The notes below the pieces were generated by a model, which was not told the origin of the DNA, did no database searches, and saw only the letters and a program-made list of their open reading frames with translations. DNA of 9,222 bases from Micavibrio sp. (GTDB lineage Bacteria; Pseudomonadota; Alphaproteobacteria; Micavibrionales; Micavibrionaceae), in assembly GCA_027066695.1 (NCBI GenBank), contig JAMONE010000158.1, positions 1 to 9,222 of the forward strand, in the 5' to 3' direction. Below, one piece after another: positions 4,919 to 9,222 of this stretch. The position numbers and the translations under genes were made by a program. Within the stretch, counting starts at the first letter, position 1, and each line of letters starts with the position of its first letter.

Positions 4919-7434
4919 TAATATAAGCCACCAGTGCCTGTTGTTGCAGATGATGAATTACTCGGCGGCGCGGTAATATTCTTATTTTGGTCATCAGGAA
5001 TGTAATAATATTCATCATCCACACTATTTTCAGAGTTATAGTAATTAGGCATTAAAGATATGCCATCACCATCAAGGATATACATTTCATCTGTTGGCTC
5101 TGTCCCTATAATAAAGGATTCCCAGATTACATTCTCATCACCAGCTTGGGCGCGTACACCTGTTTTTGCGTTAATGCGCAAATTTCTAATACCTGAAGGC
5201 TTACGAAACGGTGCAGGCGGCTTATCCGCCAAAGCATTTTTCATGAAGCTTTTAAATATAGGAACAGTCACCGATGAGCCAGTTTCCTTTTTCCCCAGCG
5301 ATCGCGGGCTGTCAAAGCCAGTGAAAACGCCAACCACTAAATTAGGTGAATACCCAACAAACCACGCATCACGAGAGTCATTTGTTGTACCAGTCTTTCC
5401 CGCAAGAGGCCGTCCAAGCGAGCGAAGGCGAACGCCTGTACCGCGCTGAACCACTCCTTCCATAATGGATGTCATTTGGTAAGTTGTACGCTTATCCGCG
5501 ATTTGCTCTCTTATATCGGGAATATCAGGAACTGGCTGCCCCTCCCATTTTATCATATTACCGCAATTATTACATACGCGTTTATCATGCTTGAAAATAG
5601 TATTGCCGTAACGATCTTGCACACGATCAATGAATGTTGGAACAATTTTCTTACCCCCATTAGCAATAATTCCATAAGCCGCAGTCATGCGCAAAAGCGT
5701 AGTTTCCGCAGCGCCCAATGAATTTGCTAAAAGAGGGCGCATATTGTCAGTAATACCAAAATGATCGGAATATTTTGCAATTAAATCCATTCCCAAAAAA
5801 TCTGCCAAGCGCACAGTCATAAGATTTCGAGATTTTTCAACGCCTATCCTTATCGGCGTAGGGCCATAGAAAATATTGGAGTAATTGCTTGGCTTCCATG
5901 TTCCTGCTATCTTGTCCTCTAAGACAAATGGAGCATCAAGCACCAATGTTGCAGGCGTAAATCCCTTATCCAGCGCGGCTAAATATACAAAGGGTTTAAA
6001 TGCCGATCCTGGTTGACGCTTGGCTTGCGTTGCGCGATTAAACTCACTCACACCATAGCGATAATTCCAACCGCCCTGCATCGTTAAAATGCGCCCTGTA
6101 TGCGGGTCAAGCGCGATTAACGCCCCTTGAACATGCGGGATTTGGCGCAAGACATAGTCGCGATCCTCTGCATCATCAGATTTTTTCTGCACCATTATAA
6201 TATCGCCCATTGCAATAACTTGATTTAAAGATGTGATTTTATCGCCTCTTTTATAACCACCATCCTTATATTTCCGCGCCCATTTAGAATCTTCTAAATT
6301 AAGTGTAGCTTGATCATTTTTGGTAAACCCTATTTTTGCGGATTCTCTCGAAATCTCCAAAACAACGGCCAAGTCCCAGCTTTTAAGCATAGCATCAGGG
6401 CGATTTATATTTTTAAGTTGCGAGCGCCAATCATCCATGTTCTCCAGCTTACCTAACGCGCCGCGCCAGCCATGGCGCATATCATAAGCCATAAGGCCAT
6501 CACGCAAAGAAGTCTCTGCAATCAATTGTAATTTCGGATCAACGGAAGTTCTAACAACCAACCCACCTTGATATAAGCTATCCTCGCCATAACGATCAGA
6601 TAGCTCACGGCGAACTTCTTCGGCGAAATATGGCGCATCAACACGCCTGCTGGTATCCTTACGCATTTCAAGCGGGGTAAGCTTTGCCAGCTCGGCTTGT
6701 GATTTGGTTATATAATCTTCCTTAACCATGCGATCTATCACCCAATCACGGCGGATTAATGCTCTTTCATGGTTTTTCACTGGATGGTAATTATTCGGCG
6801 CTTTTGGCAAGCATGCAAGATATGCTACCTCGGCAATGCTAAGCTTTTCCAGTGATTTACCAAAATAATAAAGCGAGGCAGCAGCAACCCCATAAGTACC
6901 ACCACCAAGGTAAATTTCATTAAGATATAGCTCTAAAATATGGTCTTTACCCAATGTTTTATTCATTCGGTAAGCTAAGATAGCCTCTTTGATTTTGCGA
7001 ACATAAGATACCTCATTGGTCAAAAGAAAATTCTTTGCAACTTGTTGAGTTATCGTTGATGCACCCTTTGGACGGCGGCCTGATCCTGCATTTTTTAAAT
7101 TAGAAATCATTGCGCGAACAACAGCCTTCATATCAACACCGCTATGACTATAGAAATTCTGATCTTCCGCCGCAATAAATGCCTGCTTTACCAAATCAGG
7201 AATAAATCCAATAGGAACAAAAACACGTTTTTCCTGCGCAAACTCGGCTAATAGATGGCCATCCCCTGCATACAGCCTTGTTACAATTGGAGGCTCATAA
7301 TTACGAAGCTTACTGTAATCAGGCAAATCTTTAGCATAATAGCTAAGCGCATAAACAAAGCCGCCAATCGCAATAACTGCCCCTAGGAATCCTATAGAGA
7401 ATAATCCTAAAAAACCGTACCAAAAATATTTCAT
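4918..7434 (-). CDS. mrcA: Penicillin-binding protein 1A, bifunctional glycosyltransferase/transpeptidase
   Basis: PBP1A polymerises lipid II into glycan strands and crosslinks the peptides in the periplasm, anchored by one N-terminal membrane helix (about residues 5-33). The GT51 domain shows EDQNFYSHSGVD (90-101, catalytic Glu90), KGASTITQQVAKN (123-135) and RKIKEAILAYRMNK (146-159) with ELYLNEIYLG (168-177). An OB-like insert of PBP1A type follows at about 315-430. The transpeptidase has SAFK (477-480, acylated Ser477), SRN (535-537) and KTGT (680-683). A Cys-x-x-Cys pair (621 and 624) lies between the SxN and KTG motifs, a feature I recall from alphaproteobacterial PBP1A. The tail after about 790 is acidic and Ser/Thr/Asn-rich. 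The 838-residue length is typical. The start has AAGGA (7441-7445) six bases upstream. It follows mlaF by 38 bp. Confidence 0.96.
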   Translation of the reverse strand: MKYFWYGFLGLFSIGFLGAVIAIGGFVYALSYYAKDLPDYSKLRNYEPPIVTRLYAGDGHLLAEFAQEKRVFVPIGFIPDLVKQAFIAAEDQNFYSHSGVDMKAVVRAMISNLKNAGSGRRPKGASTITQQVAKNFLLTNEVSYVRKIKEAILAYRMNKTLGKDHILELYLNEIYLGGGTYGVAAASLYYFGKSLEKLSIAEVAYLACLPKAPNNYHPVKNHERALIRRDWVIDRMVKEDYITKSQAELAKLTPLEMRKDTSRRVDAPYFAEEVRRELSDRYGEDSLYQGGLVVRTSVDPKLQLIAETSLRDGLMAYDMRHGWRGALGKLENMDDWRSQLKNINRPDAMLKSWDLAVVLEISRESAKIGFTKNDQATLNLEDSKWARKYKDGGYKRGDKITSLNQVIAMGDIIMVQKKSDDAEDRDYVLRQIPHVQGALIALDPHTGRILTMQGGWNYRYGVSEFNRATQAKRQPGSAFKPFVYLAALDKGFTPATLVLDAPFVLEDKIAGTWKPSNYSNIFYGPTPIRIGVEKSRNLMTVRLADFLGMDLIAKYSDHFGITDNMRPLLANSLGAAETTLLRMTAAYGIIANGGKKIVPTFIDRVQDRYGNTIFKHDKRVCNNCGNMIKWEGQPVPDIPDIREQIADKRTTYQMTSIMEGVVQRGTGVRLRSLGRPLAGKTGTTNDSRDAWFVGYSPNLVVGVFTGFDSPRSLGKKETGSSVTVPIFKSFMKNALADKPPAPFRKPSGIRNLRINAKTGVRAQAGDENVIWESFIIGTEPTDEMYILDGDGISLMPNYYNSENSVDDEYYYIPDDQNKNITAPPSNSSSATTGTGGLY

Positions 7435-7472
7435 TTCTATTCCTTAATCGCTATGCATGATAAGGATCATAT

Positions 7473-8267
7473 CTATATCAGGCGACGAGTTATAGGGCCA
7501 TTTGAGCGACCATGGATAAACTGATCAACATATTCATTACCTGAGTGATCAAGATCATCAACCGCGCCTTTCCAAATTATTTTACCGCCATAAATCATCG
7601 CAACATAATCCGCAATTTTCCTGACGCTACCCATATCATGAGTAATTGAAAGAGCAGTCGCGCCAAGCCCTTGCACTTGTTCGACAATAAGCTCATTAAT
7701 AACTTCTGCCATTATTGGGTCAAGGCCTGTTGTCGGCTCATCAAAAAATATAATTTCAGGGCTAATTGCAACTGCGCGCGCAAGACCAACACGTTTTTGC
7801 ATACCGCCCGAAAGCTCGGCTGGATATAAATTAATGATCTCTTCCTTTAATCCAACAGCCAAAATCTTTTGAATTGCAATCTCTTTGGCTTCTTTTTTGC
7901 ACATGCCATGGCCATGAACTAGGCCAAAGGCTATATTCTCCCATATTTTCAAAGAATCAAACAGCGCAGCACCTTGGAAAAGCATACCAAATTTCTTCAT
8001 AAATTCAGCGCGGATTTTAAGGTTTTGCCCTGTGCTTTCTTTACCATCAATTAAAATAGAGCCGCTATCTGGCGGAATAAGTCCCAAAATACATTTAATC
8101 ATAACTGACTTACCAGTGCCTGAGCCACCAATCACAACCAAAGATTTCCCCGCAGGGATACTTAAATCAAGGTCATTCAAGACATGGTTATTTCCAAATG
8201 CTTTGCTAACCCCTTTTAGGTCAATTTTTGCTGTATCTTTATTTATATCTTGCGCCATATCACTCAT
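7473..8267 (-). CDS. mlaF: MlaF-type ABC transporter ATP-binding protein (lipid transport)
   Basis: This 264-residue ATPase would power an MCE-type lipid transporter at the inner membrane. All nucleotide-binding motifs are present: Walker A GGSGTGKS (47-54), Q-loop Gln98 in GMLFQGAALFD (94-104), signature LSGGMQKR (152-159), Walker B IIFFDEP (172-178) with Glu177, D-loop GLDP (181-184) and switch His210 in ITHD. The FQGAALFDSL Q-loop and LSGGMQKR signature are characteristic of MlaF/Mkl-type ATPases rather than generic importers. Its ATG overlaps the stop of mlaE by four bases (ATGA), showing translational coupling with its membrane partner. A second Met at residue 4 is a possible start. The MCE-domain gene that usually follows is absent; mrcA comes next. 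Confidence 0.94.
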   Translation of the reverse strand: MSDMAQDINKDTAKIDLKGVSKAFGNNHVLNDLDLSIPAGKSLVVIGGSGTGKSVMIKCILGLIPPDSGSILIDGKESTGQNLKIRAEFMKKFGMLFQGAALFDSLKIWENIAFGLVHGHGMCKKEAKEIAIQKILAVGLKEEIINLYPAELSGGMQKRVGLARAVAISPEIIFFDEPTTGLDPIMAEVINELIVEQVQGLGATALSITHDMGSVRKIADYVAMIYGGKIIWKGAVDDLDHSGNEYVDQFIHGRSNGPITRRLI

Positions 8268-9046
8268 GAGAAAAATATCTGTGTTAGTAGATAGTTAAAT
8301 ATCAAAATTAATATAGATGACGACACCACCGCATTCGTAGTAGCCGCGCCGACACCTTGCGCTCCTCGCGCTGAATTAAACCCGTGATAACAGCCCATAA
8401 TCGCGACAATAAACCCAAATACTCCCGCCTTCATCAAGCCTGAAACCACATCCATATATTCCAGCATATCCCATGTTTGCGATAGGAAATTAGTGGGGCT
8501 GAAACCAAGTGAGTAAACGCCGACCAAATAGCCGCCAAAAATGCCAATTATATCACCAACAAATACTAATATTGGAAGCATAAGAGTAGCGGCAATAACG
8601 CGCGGAGCAATTAAATATTTAAACGGATTAACTGATAAAGTGCGCAGCGCGTCAATTTGCTCGGTCACGCGCATAGTTGCAATCTCTGCGGCAATCGCAG
8701 CTCCAACGCGGCCAGATACCATTAGGCCTGCTAGAACAGGCGCAAGCTCACGCGTAATAGATAAAACGACAACGCCCGCAACTGCTCCCTCCGCATTAAA
8801 ACGTGAAAATCCTGTATGGCTTTGCAGTGCCAAAACCATACCTGTAAATAATGTTGTCATACCGACAACTGGCAAAGAATAATAGCCAATATCAATTAAC
8901 TGGCGTAAAAGCTGTGATGGGAAAAATGGCGGGGTGAAACAATGCATAACGCTACGCCCTGCAAAGCTAGCCAAACGACCAGTTGCGGCGAGAAACGCAA
9001 AGACGCTTCCGCCAATATGAGCAAAGAAATTCAAAATTAAAGTCAT
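8264..9046 (-). CDS. mlaE: MlaE-type ABC transporter permease (lipid transport)
   Basis: MlaE is the membrane subunit of the phospholipid-transport ABC system that keeps lipid asymmetry of the outer membrane. The 260-residue length equals that usual for the family. Hydrophobic segments are visible at about 51-77, 87-110, 145-175, 205-222 and 237-259, with an amphipathic N-terminal helix. The family core is RELAPVLAGLMVSGRVGAA (99-117) followed by EQIDALRTL (129-137), which is the diagnostic MlaE/Ttg2B/YrbE stretch. It is the first gene of the minus-strand unit with mlaF, mrcA and the GIY-YIG gene. No clear ribosome binding site is seen before the ATG at 9046. A mechanism in alphaproteobacteria (import or export of lipid) cannot be read from sequence. 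Confidence 0.95.
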   Translation of the reverse strand: MTLILNFFAHIGGSVFAFLAATGRLASFAGRSVMHCFTPPFFPSQLLRQLIDIGYYSLPVVGMTTLFTGMVLALQSHTGFSRFNAEGAVAGVVVLSITRELAPVLAGLMVSGRVGAAIAAEIATMRVTEQIDALRTLSVNPFKYLIAPRVIAATLMLPILVFVGDIIGIFGGYLVGVYSLGFSPTNFLSQTWDMLEYMDVVSGLMKAGVFGFIVAIMGCYHGFNSARGAQGVGAATTNAVVSSSILILIFNYLLTQIFFS

Positions 9047-9136
9047 GCGTTGTTTATCGCTATTTCAATATTTTATACGAATGAAAAACATTAAAGTAAT
9101 TAGTTATTCTAGTCTATACTGAACTTAAATAAATCT
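9047..9136. promoter_or_regulatory. Divergent intergenic region upstream of mlaE and the right-edge ORF
   Basis: The 90-bp AT-rich gap should carry the promoter of the mlaE unit. On the minus strand TATAAA (9072-9077) is a candidate -10 box with no convincing -35. On the plus strand TATACT (9115-9120) has TTAAAG (9091-9096) 18 bases upstream, a weak pair that could drive the right-edge ORF. Confidence is low because such boxes are common in AT-rich DNA. Confidence 0.3.
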
Positions 9137-9222
9137 ATGGATAAACACATGAAATCACAACGAATTATTAGACACCAAGACCTTATTTGCATGGATGAAC
9201 ACACCAGCGAGTGCAATTACCG
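9137..9222 (+). CDS. Start of an unidentified gene, cut by the window edge
   Basis: An open frame begins at the ATG at 9137 (or the in-frame ATG at 9149) and runs to the end of the window without a stop. From 9149 it reads MKSQRIIRHQDLICMDEHTS and continues. About 28 residues are visible from the first ATG, too few to recognise a family. It is hydrophilic with two cysteines and no signal peptide. A TATACT box ends 16 bases before the first ATG, but no good ribosome binding site is seen. It could be a real gene divergent from mlaE, or a chance opening. Confidence 0.35.
   Translation, partial: MDKHMKSQRIIRHQDLICMDEHTSECNY

Noticed and set aside
5060..5449. A 129-codon open frame on the plus strand opposite mrcA
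   Set aside because: It lies wholly antisense to the conserved transpeptidase region of PBP1A, has no family motif, and is explained as a shadow of that gene's codon usage.
7457..7470. Small perfect hairpin (ATGAT, AAGG loop, ATCAT) between mlaF and mrcA
   Set aside because: A five-base AT-rich stem without a T-run is expected by chance and is too weak to act as a terminator; the two genes look co-transcribed.

Overview
The window reads as chromosomal DNA from an AT-rich alphaproteobacterium. The evidence is protein style: the MlaE/MlaF pair, a PBP1A with a Cys-x-x-Cys insert, a GT9/GT4 glycosyltransferase pair, and a guanylate kinase with an SSPSGAGKTT P-loop all look alphaproteobacterial. 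I cannot name the genus. A low-GC lineage such as Rickettsiales, Holosporales or Micavibrio-like groups is a guess from base composition only. Nearly all the sequence is coding, with nine complete genes and one gene start cut by the right edge. I see no tRNA, rRNA, CRISPR array, insertion sequence or phage gene.

Left part (1-1701): bases 1-69 are AT-rich, lie downstream of the first gene and show no supported feature. A short-chain dehydrogenase/reductase (minus) and gmk, guanylate kinase (plus), diverge from an 81-bp gap with back-to-back promoter-like boxes. Between gmk and the next, convergent gene lies an imperfect inverted repeat (1602-1686) that resembles the dispersed GTCATTGCGAG-type palindromes of many bacterial genomes. 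It is the only non-coding structure of note.

Middle part (1702-4634): a two-gene minus-strand unit encodes a GT4 glycosyltransferase followed after 3 bp by a GT9 (heptosyltransferase-like) glycosyltransferase, probably building a surface glycan such as lipopolysaccharide core. Divergent from it is an alpha/beta hydrolase that strongly resembles the mitochondrial serine hydrolase ABHD10.

Right part (4655-9046): a tightly packed minus-strand unit runs mlaE, mlaF (4-bp overlap), mrcA (38-bp gap) and a small GIY-YIG nuclease-domain protein (1-bp overlap). MlaE and MlaF are the membrane and ATPase parts of a lipid-transport ABC system for the outer membrane, and PBP1A polymerises and crosslinks peptidoglycan, so the unit is mostly about envelope upkeep. 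No MCE-domain partner (MlaD) is present. At the right edge a plus-strand ORF of unknown function begins.

I do not see a novel defence or mobile system. The best leads are the ABHD10-like hydrolase, the palindromic repeat, the seven-G tract inside the GT9 gene, and the coupling of a GIY-YIG protein to mrcA.
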